Below the pieces are notes generated by a model. It did not search any database. It was not told the DNA's origin and was given only the letters and a program-made list of their open reading frames with translations. The position numbers and the translations under genes are program-made. Shown piece by piece: positions 36,389 to 45,304 of a stretch of 64,000 nt of DNA. Position 1 is the stretch's first letter, and every line of letters begins with the position of its first letter. The DNA is from an uncultured Clostridia bacterium (GTDB lineage Bacteria > Bacillota > Clostridia > Lachnospirales > Cellulosilyticaceae). The stretch covers positions 1 through 64,000 of the forward strand of contig CALJNR010000032.1 in NCBI GenBank assembly GCA_937981575.1, given 5' to 3'.

Positions 36389-36417
36389 AGTTTACTATAA
36401 TGATTGAGCGTCGTCAA
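36389..36417 (-). promoter_or_regulatory. Promoter of the dehydratase/que operon
   Basis: TTGACG (36412-36417) and TAAACT (36389-36394) are 17 bp apart. The predicted start near 36382 gives a leader of about 320 nt. Confidence 0.65.
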
Positions 36418-36640
36418 GTTGATCCTAAAAGATTACAGATTTTGCTGCTCAGTGCTAAGGAAGGTTGTTTAGAGGTTTTATGTGACTGCTTTAAAGTACT
36501 ATTTTAGGCTTTAATGTAAGGAACTATAAATATTGAAAGAATCTTATACCTAATCGTTAAGTTTTTTTTAATTTTAACTTGTATCGTAGTATAATAAATT
36601 AATAAGAAATTTCTAGAACATCGAATAGTTCCGCAAAAGA

Positions 36641-36820
36641 ATTTTAGTATTCTCCAGAGGCTCGATTCCGTAATTCTAAAAATCTAAGTACTTTTTTAAA
36701 ATAAGCGCCGCAAACTCACTACGTTCAAACAGCGCGGCTAAGTACTATTTGAAAAAACTACTAAGATTTTCGTAACGAATTACTCCATAGGCTCTTCCGA
36801 ATACCAAAAATCCTTGCTAG
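36641..36820 (-). repeat. Palindromic dispersed repeat, copy A
   Basis: On the minus strand the element opens CTAGCAAGG, then GGTATTCGGAAGAGCCTATG, a variable GC-rich hairpin around CTGTTTGAACGTAGTGAG, and closes with CTTAGATTTTTAGAATTACG and GGAGAATACTAAAAT. The layout and much of the sequence match copy B in the opposite orientation. The ends are imperfect terminal inverted repeats (ATACTAAAAT class). It has no ORF, so it is a MITE- or REP-like element. Confidence 0.75.
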
Positions 36821-36970
36821 TACTAGACTTCTCCACATTAAGTGAACATCATGTCGCTTTACAAAAGATGTTTGGCGAAATCTAGAACTATAAATTTAAA
36901 AACTTGTGAGATTCAATGAATCTAGAGATATACAATTAATCAAACAAAACAACAGCAGGAGGAATTTTAT

Positions 36971-37558
36971 ATGAAGAAAATTTTTATCATTTTATCCGCA
37001 GGGATTTTAGCCCTTTGTTCAGGTGGGTGCAGCGCTGCTTCTGCTGGTAAAACTGTCAGCATAGTCCCTGCTAGTGATCAAATCACATCTGATGGTGATT
37101 CACAACAAGCTGATAATGGATTAGAACCTATTAATAAAAACACTGACGAGGAGGAAAACAGTAACTCTTCCAGCTATGAAAAAATAGCCTTATTTCTTAA
37201 GAATGACTGCCAGAAAGTATTTTCTCCATACTATGAACTATTAGACTTCAAACTATCAGCTTATCAGGAGGAAGTTGTTAATGAAAAGATTGAAGCTGTA
37301 TTTGTATATACTGTGATTCATAAAAACTATGATAAAGATCCAGATACAGTCGGCTATATTAAGGCTGCAAAGGAAAGTAATGACCCTCATTATCAGCAGC
37401 TTTATGATGAATACTTAGCACCTAAAGAGATGAACTTTGAGCTTAAGGCTATTATTGATGAGAAGGGTATCATTACACTTTATTCGAATATTTCTCCTCA
37501 TGGAACAGAATGGGAACCATTTAAAATGGCTGACTGCATCCTTAGTAATCCTTCTTAA
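36971..37558 (+). CDS. Hypothetical lipoprotein
   Basis: AGGAGG lies directly upstream of the ATG. The protein has 195 residues with a lipoprotein signal ending SGGC (Cys20), a Ser/Asn/Glu-rich linker to about 65 and a compact domain with EEVVNEKIEAVFVYTVIH and NPHGTEWEPF-like elements near the end. I do not recognise a family. It should be anchored to the outer face of the membrane. It converges on the transglutaminase-like gene, whose stop codon overlaps its own at the TTAA of 37555-37558, and both lie between two copies of the same repeat. Confidence 0.7.
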   Translation: MKKIFIILSAGILALCSGGCSAASAGKTVSIVPASDQITSDGDSQQADNGLEPINKNTDEEENSNSSSYEKIALFLKNDCQKVFSPYYELLDFKLSAYQEEVVNEKIEAVFVYTVIHKNYDKDPDTVGYIKAAKESNDPHYQQLYDEYLAPKEMNFELKAIIDEKGIITLYSNISPHGTEWEPFKMADCILSNPS

Positions 37559-38166
37559 GCTAGTTCTGTTGGCAGGTTACTAAAGGGTTCTTCTACTTTG
37601 TAATATTTTAAAAGGGTGTTAACTACATTTCTGTCAGGACAGGAAAAGATAATAGGTATATCTATTTCACCCTTATCTTTTCTTACCTTAAAGGCAAGCT
37701 TTTCTTCATATATAGAAAACTGTGCATTAACACCAGGCTTGTTCCCCCTAGCATCAAGCCTGATCCATTTATCCATTTCCTTCAGATAAACGGCATTTAA
37801 GCCATGTATAATGAGATACGGAGCCATTTCATCATCTAAAATAAGTTTTTGATAGCAAAACCCCGTTGGAATTTCCATATATCTTAGCAGTGCTGCCAAA
37901 AGATGCGCTTTAGCATAGCATATCCCTTGTTTTTCTCTTAACACCTCAGATGCCTTACAGGTAACAATGTGCCCATTAATATCAGCGGAATGGTCAATCT
38001 GATCTCGCACATATTCAAAAGACTTTTTAACCAGCTCTATTTCACTGTCCGTTCCATCCTTCAACCAATCAGCTGTCGCCCTTAAAGCTTCATTTGTATC
38101 AAAATCTAATAGTTCACTAGGTTTAAGATATTCCCTAATATCATTATGCTCTAAAGTTAAATCCAT
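37555..38166 (-). CDS. Transglutaminase-like cysteine protease-fold protein
   Basis: The protein shows the transglutaminase-core triad: Cys83 in KQGICYAKAHLL, His121 in IIHGLNAVYL and Asp138 in WIRLDARG. The usual role is peptide-bond hydrolysis or crosslinking; the family is often of unknown substrate. There is no signal peptide. I moved the start 11 codons in, to the ATG at 38164-38166, where the family-like sequence begins (MDLTLEHND) and GGTGG precedes it; this gives 203 residues. Confidence 0.82.
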   Translation of the reverse strand: MDLTLEHNDIREYLKPSELLDFDTNEALRATADWLKDGTDSEIELVKKSFEYVRDQIDHSADINGHIVTCKASEVLREKQGICYAKAHLLAALLRYMEIPTGFCYQKLILDDEMAPYLIIHGLNAVYLKEMDKWIRLDARGNKPGVNAQFSIYEEKLAFKVRKDKGEIDIPIIFSCPDRNVVNTLLKYYKVEEPFSNLPTELA

Positions 38167-38410
38167 TCCACTTCCACCTTTCTTTTTAGACTTCCACATC
38201 TACTGAAGCGTTTCCCAATCTCCATACTCCATGTAAACTCTGGTTTTATCGGCTATTTCCTCTCTATAACCTTATCTTCTTCGTAAATAAACTTGTATAT
38301 AAATGACCTTGCTCTCTAATTGTCCTGAATTGTCTCTATCCCTATGTTTTATATTGTTCTATCTTTAATTAAAGATTCTTTAATAATATTAAAATTACGT
38401 GTACCTGAGA

Positions 38411-38597
38411 CTAGCCAGGGGTTTTAGTATTCGGAAGATGCCTATGCAGTATTTTGTTAAGAAAATCTTGGTGGTTTATTCGAATGGTTTTTAGGTAGAC
38501 TGTTTGAGTGAAACGAGTTTCGACCGTTCATTTGAATAAACCGCTTAGATTTTTAAAAATACGAAATCGAGCAACTGGAGAATACTAAAATCCCTAG
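38411..38597 (+). repeat. Palindromic dispersed repeat, copy B
   Basis: On the plus strand it opens CTAGCCAGGGG, then TTTTAGTATTCGGAAGATGC, a variable hairpin around CTGTTTGAGTGAAACGAG, CGCTTAGATTTTTAAAAATA, and ends GGAGAATACTAAAATCCCTAG. Outer CTAG and the GGG-TTTTAGTATTC arms form terminal inverted repeats. It matches copy A (36641-36820, opposite strand). Confidence 0.75.
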
Positions 38598-38640
38598 CGG
38601 ACTCCCAACTTCCCCTATTCCTAGAAACATCTATTCACCA

Positions 38641-38679
38641 AATAAAACTAAACACCTTGCCAATTGGAAAGGTGTTTAT
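38641..38679 (-). terminator. Terminator of the arg operon
   Basis: AAACACCTT and AAGGTGTTT (38651-38659 with 38670-38678) form a 9-bp stem followed by AGTTTTATTT on the minus strand, 40 bp after argD. Confidence 0.7.
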
Positions 38680-38718
38680 GACTATTCTCTATATCATCTA
38701 GCTAAATGTAATGCCACT

Positions 38719-39897
38719 TTATAGTTCCTGCAGCGCCTCTTTTAAAATGCTGATCCCTTCATCTATCTGCTCTTTGGTGATTACAAGCGGTGGCACAAAG
38801 CGTACTACGTTTTCTCCAGCTCCAACAACGAGCATCCCTTTTTCGATGCACTTATTCACCACATCTTTTGGCGCAGTCTTAAGCTCAATCCCCTGCATAA
38901 GTCCCATGCCTCTTACATCAGTTATCACATCAAAGGCTTCTTTTAATTTATTAAGTTCACTCTCAAGGTAAGCGCCTGCTTCCTTCACATGATCAAGAAG
39001 ATCTTTTTGAACAATCTCTTCTAGGACAACTTTAGCGGCTGTAGTTGCAAGCGGGTTGCCTCCAAAGGTAGACGCATGATCTGCCGGTACAAAAACATCT
39101 GCTTTAGCTGTGCACAGCATAGCTCCAATAGGTATGCCGCTCCCTAATCCTTTTGCCAGTGTAATCACATCCGGCTGAATAGCGAAGTTTTCAAAAGCAA
39201 ACAGCGTCCCTGTTCTGCCGATTCCTGTTTGCACTTCATCGATCATAAGCAGCGCATCATACGCCTCACAAACCTTTTGCACTTCCTGAAGATACTCTTT
39301 ATTCCCTGGAATAATGCCGCCTTCTCCTTGAATGACTTCGATAAGGACAGCGCAGGTATTTTCATTGATCAGCTCTTTGAGGCTGTCTATATTGTTATAC
39401 TCTGCATAGCTGAAGCCTTCCATAACAGGCATGAAGTTCTTTTGATACTTCGTCTGCCCTGTTGCTGAAAGCGCACCATAAGTTCTCCCATGGAATGAAT
39501 GGTTCATTGTAATAACGTTTGTTTTCTTTTCGTTTTTACTTTTGCCATATTTTTTAGCCAGCTTCAGGGCTGCTTCATTGGCTTCTGCGCCGCTGTTGCA
39601 GAAAAACACTTTATCAAAAATAGAGTTTTCAACAAGAAGCTCTGCTGCTTCGATCTGCTGCGGTACATAGTATAAATTTGAGATATGAAGCAGTTTATCA
39701 ATCTGCTCTTTAAGTGCACTCTTTAATGCCTTGTGGGAATAGCCTAAAGCATTAACAGCTATCCCTGCACACATATCTAAGTATTTTTTGCCTTGATCAT
39801 CATAAACATAAACGTCCTCAGCATGGGTAACTGTAATAGGAAATCTATTATAAGAATTCATAATATACTTTTGGCCAAGGCCTACATATTCAGACAT
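38719..39897 (-). CDS. argD: Acetylornithine aminotransferase
   Basis: ArgD is a class III PLP aminotransferase that converts N-acetylglutamate semialdehyde to N-acetylornithine. The 392-residue protein has FFCNSGAEANEAALKLAKK, LLMIDEVQTGIGRTG and the PLP lysine in TLAKGLGSGIPIGA. The ATG lies inside the end of argB (16-base overlap) with AAGGGGGA upstream, so the two are coupled. It is the last gene of argJ-argB-argD. Confidence 0.96.
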   Translation of the reverse strand: MSEYVGLGQKYIMNSYNRFPITVTHAEDVYVYDDQGKKYLDMCAGIAVNALGYSHKALKSALKEQIDKLLHISNLYYVPQQIEAAELLVENSIFDKVFFCNSGAEANEAALKLAKKYGKSKNEKKTNVITMNHSFHGRTYGALSATGQTKYQKNFMPVMEGFSYAEYNNIDSLKELINENTCAVLIEVIQGEGGIIPGNKEYLQEVQKVCEAYDALLMIDEVQTGIGRTGTLFAFENFAIQPDVITLAKGLGSGIPIGAMLCTAKADVFVPADHASTFGGNPLATTAAKVVLEEIVQKDLLDHVKEAGAYLESELNKLKEAFDVITDVRGMGLMQGIELKTAPKDVVNKCIEKGMLVVGAGENVVRFVPPLVITKEQIDEGISILKEALQEL

Positions 39898-40769
39898 ACA
39901 TCGTCCCCCTTTTTATACATCATTGTGCCAATACCACTGTGCGTATAAATTTCAAGTACAAGTGCGTGCCCAAGCCTGCCGTCTAAAATATGCACCATAG
40001 AAACGCCTTTATCAATCGCTTCCATGCAGCATTCAACCTTTGGAATCATCCCTCCAGCGATAACGCCTGATTCAATATAGGCTTTTGCTTCTTCATCACT
40101 TAAGTAAGAAATAAGTGTTGATGAATCATTTTTATCTTTAAGGACGCCGTCAACATCTGTTAAAAAGACCAATTTTTCTGCTTTGAGGGCTGCTGCTATG
40201 GCAACGGCCGCATAGTCTGCATTGATGTTATACGTATTGCCTTCATCATCTGAACCAATCGGTGAGATAACAGGAATAAATCCATTATCAATCAGCGTAT
40301 GAATGAGAGACGTATTTACTTTTTCGATCTCTCCTACAAAACCTAAATCAATATTATCTTTTACGATCTTCTTCGCACGAAGGATCTTGCCGTCTTTACC
40401 TGTAAGGCCGACCGCTAGGCCTCCTTGTCCAGAAATCATTTCAACGATTTGTTTATTCACTTTGCCTGCAAGCACCATTTCTACGACTTCCATCGTTTCT
40501 TGCGTTGTGACCCTTAAGCCGTTAATAAACTCTGACTGAATATCCAGTCTTTTCAGCATATTATTAATTTCCGGACCGCCGCCGTGTACGACAACGGGTT
40601 TAAGTCCTACCAGTTTAAGAAGGACAATATCCTGTACAATGGTTTTATTGATTTCTGGGTCAAGCATGGCGCTTCCCCCGTATTTGATTACTACTGTATT
40701 GCCATTAAACGCTCTGATATAAGGCAGTGCCTCAATAAGTACATTTGCTTTTTCTAATACACCCTTCAT
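39882..40769 (-). CDS. argB: Acetylglutamate kinase
   Basis: ArgB phosphorylates N-acetylglutamate. The 295-residue protein shows the amino-acid kinase features IKYGGSAM near the N-terminus, VHGGGPEIN and the C-terminal GGMIPKVECC. The N-terminal helix MKGVLEKANVLIEALPYI is typical of the arginine-inhibited hexameric form, so feedback inhibition is likely. It lies 11 bp behind argJ. Confidence 0.96.
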   Translation of the reverse strand: MKGVLEKANVLIEALPYIRAFNGNTVVIKYGGSAMLDPEINKTIVQDIVLLKLVGLKPVVVHGGGPEINNMLKRLDIQSEFINGLRVTTQETMEVVEMVLAGKVNKQIVEMISGQGGLAVGLTGKDGKILRAKKIVKDNIDLGFVGEIEKVNTSLIHTLIDNGFIPVISPIGSDDEGNTYNINADYAAVAIAAALKAEKLVFLTDVDGVLKDKNDSSTLISYLSDEEAKAYIESGVIAGGMIPKVECCMEAIDKGVSMVHILDGRLGHALVLEIYTHSGIGTMMYKKGDDVCLNM

Positions 40770-40780
40770 TTCAATCTCTC

Positions 40781-42001
40781 CTAACTTCTGTAATCCCCAT
40801 TTATTTTAACGTAATCATAGCTAAGGTCGCATCCCCAAGCCGATACACTTTCACTGCCTTCTTCCATAGTAACCAGTACTTTGATTTCATTTTCTTCTAA
40901 AACTTCTTTCGCTTTTGCTTCACTGAATTTAACCGGAAGCCCTTTCTTTAACATGCTTACAGTTCCAGCAATGCTTTCAATAGCTATATCTACTTTGTTT
41001 GGATCAAAGGCAACGCCTGCATATCCCATTGCGCAGAAGATACGGCCCCAGTTAGCATCTTCACCGAAGAAAGCTGTTTTTACAAGGCTGGAAGTTAAAA
41101 TACTTTTTGCAAGGGCTTTGCCATCTTCAAAGCTTTTCGCCCCTGTCAAATTCACTTCTAATAACTTAGTAGCCCCTTCTCCATCACGTACAATAGATAT
41201 GGCAATATATTTACATACTTCATATAAGCAGTTAAAAAACTTATCAAAAGCTTCTCCTTCACTGTCAATCACTGCATTGCCTGCTTCACCGTTTGCCAGT
41301 ACAATCACTGAGTCGTTGGTACTGGTATCTCCATCTACTGTAATCATATTGAAGGTAGTATCAATTGCTTTTTTCAGTGCTTTTTGAAGCATTGGCTGCG
41401 TAATATTTACATCTGTTGTGATAAAACCGAGCATCGTTGCCATATTCGGGTGAATCATCCCTGAGCCTTTGCCCATACCCCCTATCGTTATGCTGATGCC
41501 GTCAAGTTCTTCACTGACAGCAATTGTTTTGCTGCCTGTATCCGTTGTCAAAATCGCTTCTGCCGCACGACTTCCAGCTTCAAAACTTTCACTTAAACTT
41601 GGAGCTACTGCTTTGATACCTTTTGTAATCACATCCATCGGCAGGTTAACTCCGATTACCCCTGTTGAGCATACAAGGACTTCTTCTGCCTGAAGGCCAA
41701 GTACCTCAGCTGTAGCTGCTGCCATTGTTTCAGTATCTTTATACCCTTGATCCCCTGTAGCTGCATTGGCATTTCCGCTGTTTACAACTACCGCATGGAC
41801 TGTATTGCCTTTTTTCAAAACATCCTGATCCCATATAACGGGCGCAGCTTTTACAACATTTTGTGTAAATGCCCCTGCATATACACAGGGTTTTTCACTA
41901 TAAATAAGTGCTAAGTCTTTTCTTTTATTTTTGATCCCTATATATTCTCCGGCTGCTTTAAATCCCTTTGCCGCTGTAACGCTTCCTTGTACTAATTTCA
42001 T
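40781..42001 (-). CDS. argJ: Bifunctional glutamate N-acetyltransferase/ornithine acetyltransferase
   Basis: ArgJ recycles the acetyl group from N-acetylornithine to glutamate. It self-cleaves before a threonine; the site is in GMIHPNMATMLGF near residue 190. The true start is the ATG at 41999-42001, with GGAGGG nine bases upstream; the GTG three codons earlier abuts the ribosome site. Length is then 406. The operon lacks argC, which must lie elsewhere. Two ARG boxes and a strong promoter precede it. Confidence 0.96.
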   Translation of the reverse strand: MKLVQGSVTAAKGFKAAGEYIGIKNKRKDLALIYSEKPCVYAGAFTQNVVKAAPVIWDQDVLKKGNTVHAVVVNSGNANAATGDQGYKDTETMAAATAEVLGLQAEEVLVCSTGVIGVNLPMDVITKGIKAVAPSLSESFEAGSRAAEAILTTDTGSKTIAVSEELDGISITIGGMGKGSGMIHPNMATMLGFITTDVNITQPMLQKALKKAIDTTFNMITVDGDTSTNDSVIVLANGEAGNAVIDSEGEAFDKFFNCLYEVCKYIAISIVRDGEGATKLLEVNLTGAKSFEDGKALAKSILTSSLVKTAFFGEDANWGRIFCAMGYAGVAFDPNKVDIAIESIAGTVSMLKKGLPVKFSEAKAKEVLEENEIKVLVTMEEGSESVSAWGCDLSYDYVKINGDYRS

Positions 42002-42117
42002 AACTAACACCCTCCATTCGTTTTATGTATTTATTGTGTCAACGCTTTATTTAAATCATACTCTTATTATTTATCCTTGCCGTTTACTTCGATACTCCAA
42101 TTATTTTGATAGTTATA

Positions 42118-42145
42118 ATTATAAGCACTTTTAATTTTTTTTCAA
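42118..42145 (-). promoter_or_regulatory. arg operon promoter
   Basis: TTGAAA (42140-42145) and TATAAT (42118-42123) are 16 bp apart, start near 42111, leaving a leader of about 110 nt before argJ. Confidence 0.8.
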
Positions 42146-42152
42146 GGGTTTT

Positions 42153-42190
42153 TGCGAATTTTTATTTATATTTTTGTATTTTTATTCATA
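42153..42190 (-). promoter_or_regulatory. Tandem ARG boxes (ArgR/AhrC)
   Basis: On the minus strand, 42173-42190 reads TATGAATAAAAATACAAA and matches the Bacillus ARG-box consensus at all but three positions; 42153-42170 reads TATAAATAAAAATTCGCA, a weaker copy. Centres are 20 bp apart, on one face of the helix, just upstream of the -35 box. ArgR should repress with arginine. Confidence 0.82.
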
Positions 42191-42395
42191 TCAATTAATA
42201 TATGCATTCTTTTATGCTAATGTGATTAAAGTCTTATACTTCATAAGATTTTGGAGTAATTTAAAACTTTATATACGAGTGAGTGTATCATTTTTTATTA
42301 ATTATATTCAGTTAAAAGCATAATATAAATGCATAGGCTTGCGACAACGGAAAATAACATCTCTTACGGGCAAGACACACTTAACTCTCTCACAA
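42191..42395. other. Non-coding gap
   Basis: AT-rich DNA between the ARG boxes and the terminator of the metallophosphoesterase gene. I see no ORF with a ribosome site and no other signal. Confidence 0.5.
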
Positions 42396-42427
42396 AATAA
42401 AAAAGACGAAAATAAACAGTGTCGTCT
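42396..42427 (-). terminator. Terminator of the metallophosphoesterase gene
   Basis: AGACGA and TCGTCT (42404-42409 with 42422-42427) form a 6-bp stem followed by TTTTTTATTTT on the minus strand. Confidence 0.65.
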
Positions 42428-42459
42428 ATTTTCATCTTTACTATTTGCTATCTACACCT

Positions 42460-43341
42460 TTATTCAGGCTGGATTGTAAATACTGTAATTTCAGGAACGT
42501 TTAAAAATCTATATTTGAGCTGACTGGTTCCAAGACCTGGATTCACATAGATTTTCATACGTTCATTTCCTTTAGCCCCATACATGCCTTTAATATAATT
42601 TCTGGCATAAGGCGGGGTAAACGGTGCCCCTAAAAAAGGAATGGAAACCTGTCCTCCATGGCTATGCCCTGAGAGCTGAAGATCAATTGGATAAGCAGCA
42701 AGCTCATCGGCTATATCCGGTGCATGGGAGATAAACAGATTAAAATGCTTTTCGCTGATTCCTTTTACCGCTTTTTTAACGTCTGGCCTGCCTAACAGTA
42801 AGTCATCGATGCCCATAATATTCATCTTTTGATTTTGTCCTAAGTCTACAATATAGTGACTATTGTTAAGCAAAACAAAGCCCGACTCTTCCATTATCTT
42901 TTTATATTTACGGGTGCCATTTCCTCCATGATCGTGGTTGCCATAGACTGCCACTTTACATAATTTTGCCTCAAGGATTTCTAGTGCTTTGACTACCGCT
43001 GCTGTATCATCAAGTTCCCGATTATTATCAATAAGGTCCCCTGTAAAAACAATAACATCTGGATCAGCTGCATTGACTTTTTGAATCACTTTATTCAAAT
43101 TCTCTAACGTAAAATCTGGTCCTAAATGCGTATCACTGAACTGAATGATCTTAATCGGCCGCTCCATATGCTTTAAAGTACTGGTCTTTATCACTTCTTC
43201 CCGAACTGTGATAAGCTCCGGCTCAATAAACCTTGCATAAACAAAAAGGCAGATCCCGATTAAAGTAAGAAGAACCACTGTTTCAAATACCAACTTGATG
43301 ATAAAGCCTATTAGTTTAAATATATTTTTAATAAGTTTCAT
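42460..43341 (-). CDS. Membrane-anchored metallophosphoesterase (YkuE/YaeI type)
   Basis: After an N-terminal membrane segment (about residues 8-32) the 293-residue protein has the calcineurin-like phosphoesterase motifs: FSDTHLG, GDLIDNN, YGNHDHGG and SGHSHGGQ, which bind two metal ions. Related membrane-tethered enzymes of the YkuE group act in lipid or envelope metabolism. It lies directly downstream of ogt (37 bp) and could be cotranscribed with it. Confidence 0.9.
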   Translation of the reverse strand: MKLIKNIFKLIGFIIKLVFETVVLLTLIGICLFVYARFIEPELITVREEVIKTSTLKHMERPIKIIQFSDTHLGPDFTLENLNKVIQKVNAADPDVIVFTGDLIDNNRELDDTAAVVKALEILEAKLCKVAVYGNHDHGGNGTRKYKKIMEESGFVLLNNSHYIVDLGQNQKMNIMGIDDLLLGRPDVKKAVKGISEKHFNLFISHAPDIADELAAYPIDLQLSGHSHGGQVSIPFLGAPFTPPYARNYIKGMYGAKGNERMKIYVNPGLGTSQLKYRFLNVPEITVFTIQPE

Positions 43342-43378
43342 ATTAACTTCCTATCTATACTTTATTACACTTTCTGCT

Positions 43379-43870
43379 CTATCTATACTGCTTCTCATGC
43401 GCGATGAGCTTAACCTTCGTATCAATCTTAGCACCTGCAAAGCCGACCATAGCACCATTTTTACCGATTACCCGATGGCATGGAACAATGAGAGGAATAG
43501 GGTTAGAACGATTGGCCCCCCCTACAGCTCTTACGGCTTTGGGACTGCCGATCTTTTCTGCCAGTTCACTATAACTTATCGTCTCTCCATAAGGAATGCT
43601 CTGAAGTTTTTCCCATACCTGTTTTCTAAAAGATGTGCCTTCTATATGCAAAGGTATATTAAAGTGTTTTCTTTCTCCGATAAAATATTCATGGAGCTGC
43701 AATTTAATAGGCTCACACAGCTTTTTATCCCGTTTAATCTCAGGGTTTTCTTCTAAATATGTATCTAATCTATCTTCAAAAAGAATGATCTTTTGAAGAC
43801 CTTTGTCTGATGCAATGATCCCTATAGGGCCTATTAATTCTGACTCATAAATATCGTAACCTCTTGTCAT
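43379..43870 (-). CDS. ogt: Methylated-DNA-protein-cysteine methyltransferase
   Basis: The 163-residue protein repairs O6-methylguanine by irreversible transfer to its cysteine. The active site is VPCHRVIGKNG with Cys131, preceded by the helix-turn-helix segment containing GSPKAVRAVGGANRSNPIP. An AAGGGGG ribosome site precedes the ATG. It is compact and without an Ada-type N-terminal regulator. Confidence 0.95.
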   Translation of the reverse strand: MTRGYDIYESELIGPIGIIASDKGLQKIILFEDRLDTYLEENPEIKRDKKLCEPIKLQLHEYFIGERKHFNIPLHIEGTSFRKQVWEKLQSIPYGETISYSELAEKIGSPKAVRAVGGANRSNPIPLIVPCHRVIGKNGAMVGFAGAKIDTKVKLIAHEKQYR

Positions 43871-44025
43871 GCGCCTGCCCCCTTCTTTTGCTTTTATTTG
43901 ATATTATAAAGCATTCTGTTCGTTCATGCACTATCATTTCATCATCCCTATTAAAAATTTAATAGGCACACCTCATCTTTCTCACAAAAAAACAAATGCC
44001 CCTTACGTAATAGAGCACTTGTCTT

Positions 44026-44466
44026 TTAATCTGAAATATTACATTCTATGCCAAACTTGCCCTTTGCATGATAACCTATAAGCTTAATAACGAGTCTGCC
44101 TTCCTTTTTAGCCCTATAGGTCATGATATGAGATTGAATATTTTTTGTGCTTTTGATAGGCTTTCCATATTCATCTACTAAAATAATCTGAATGAGTCCT
44201 TCTGCCAGTGACCCAATAGCTTTAATCTCCAAAACAGCATTTTTTCTAATGGGATATTCAAAGGCCTTGATTCCGTCAAAATATTTTAAAAGCAGTTTAT
44301 GACAAGATGCCGTACGATCTTCTGAAATGATAATATAATTCGAGATATTTTGGGCTAGCTTCTTTTTACTTTGTCTAAGCCTCATCTGCCAAATGACAAA
44401 AAGAACTATTAAAACTGTCCCTATTAAATATCCCCAATGAGTCATTTGCAATCCTATAAAAATCAC
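44026..44466 (-). CDS. Hypothetical membrane-anchored protein
   Basis: The 146-residue protein has an N-terminal membrane helix at about residues 8-26, a short basic stretch (RLRQSKKKLAQN), and a beta-rich domain of about 100 residues including HIMTYRAKKEGRLVIKLIGY. I recognise no family. It follows the AIM24 gene by 75 bp on the same strand, with a 10-bp hairpin in between (44471-44480 with 44517-44526), and may be its partner. Confidence 0.6.
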   Translation of the reverse strand: MIFIGLQMTHWGYLIGTVLIVLFVIWQMRLRQSKKKLAQNISNYIIISEDRTASCHKLLLKYFDGIKAFEYPIRKNAVLEIKAIGSLAEGLIQIILVDEYGKPIKSTKNIQSHIMTYRAKKEGRLVIKLIGYHAKGKFGIECNISD

Positions 44467-44470
44467 CTAC

Positions 44471-44526
44471 TTTAAGCCCTAAAAGCAATATACTCACCTC
44501 TTTTTAATATATTCAAAGGGCTTAAA
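44471..44526 (-). promoter_or_regulatory. Intercistronic hairpin before the hypothetical gene
   Basis: TTTAAGCCCT and AGGGCTTAAA pair perfectly over 10 bp across a 36-nt loop in the 75-bp gap after the AIM24 gene. No T run follows, so it may be a processing or mRNA stability element rather than a terminator. Confidence 0.4.
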
Positions 44527-44541
44527 TTAGGTGTTACAGAC

Positions 44542-45222
44542 TTAACCTTTTTGCGGAAGATAAGGAATAATACGACTTGCAAAGCTTGGCATCGTCATAG
44601 TCTGAAGCCATACTTTCCCTGGACCTGTGAGCTTAGTCAGGAACAGTCCTTCGCCTCCGAATAAAATATTTTTAAAGCCTTTAACGGTTTCAACTTCATA
44701 TCTTACGTTAGCTTCAAATGCTGCAACATTTCCTGTATCTACTCTTAAAACTTCTCCCGGTGCCAGATTGTATTCAGCAAGGCTTCCATCAATCTCGATA
44801 AATGCTTTGCCATAGCCTGCAAGTCTTTGAAGCAAAAAGCCTTCCCCGCCGAATAAGCCTGATGCGATCCCTTTGGTTGTCTGAACACTCAGCTGCACAT
44901 TGGGCTCTGCACACAAGAACGCACTTTTTTGGCAAATATACTGATGATTTTGATCTACATCAAGGACTAAAATGCTGCCCGGAAAAGAGGATGCAATAAC
45001 AATCTCAGAGTCAGCCCTTGTAGAGGTATAGGTTGCCATAAACAGTGATTCTCCTGTCAGCATTCTGCCGAGCCCCTTCATCAGTCCGCCTTTCATATTG
45101 GTATCCATCGTAATCCCTTCGCTCATCCAGGTCATTCCCCCAGACTGCGTATAAATACTTTCCCCCTGATCCAGTCTGATAGATACTGCTGGTAAATTAT
45201 TTCCAAAAACTGTGTATCTCAT
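44542..45222 (-). CDS. AIM24 / TIGR00266 family protein
   Basis: The family part starts MRYTVFGNNLPAVSIRLDQGES and contains the repeats GGMTWMSEGI, LFGGEGFLLQRLAG and LFGGEGLFLTKLTGPG typical of AIM24 beta-sandwich proteins of unknown biochemical role, which occur in bacteria and in mitochondria. The frame is open 40 codons further upstream into the recX end, but that stretch lacks similarity. I chose the ATG at 45220-45222, eight or nine bases after GAGGGGA; another ATG lies two codons before it. Length 226. Confidence 0.85.
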   Translation of the reverse strand: MRYTVFGNNLPAVSIRLDQGESIYTQSGGMTWMSEGITMDTNMKGGLMKGLGRMLTGESLFMATYTSTRADSEIVIASSFPGSILVLDVDQNHQYICQKSAFLCAEPNVQLSVQTTKGIASGLFGGEGFLLQRLAGYGKAFIEIDGSLAEYNLAPGEVLRVDTGNVAAFEANVRYEVETVKGFKNILFGGEGLFLTKLTGPGKVWLQTMTMPSFASRIIPYLPQKG

Positions 45223-45304
45223 AAACATACTCCCCTCAAATTTGAATCTTCTTCCTTCATTGTAAGTAAATATCCCCCTTTTGTAAACATAGTTTAGGAA
45301 ATAT

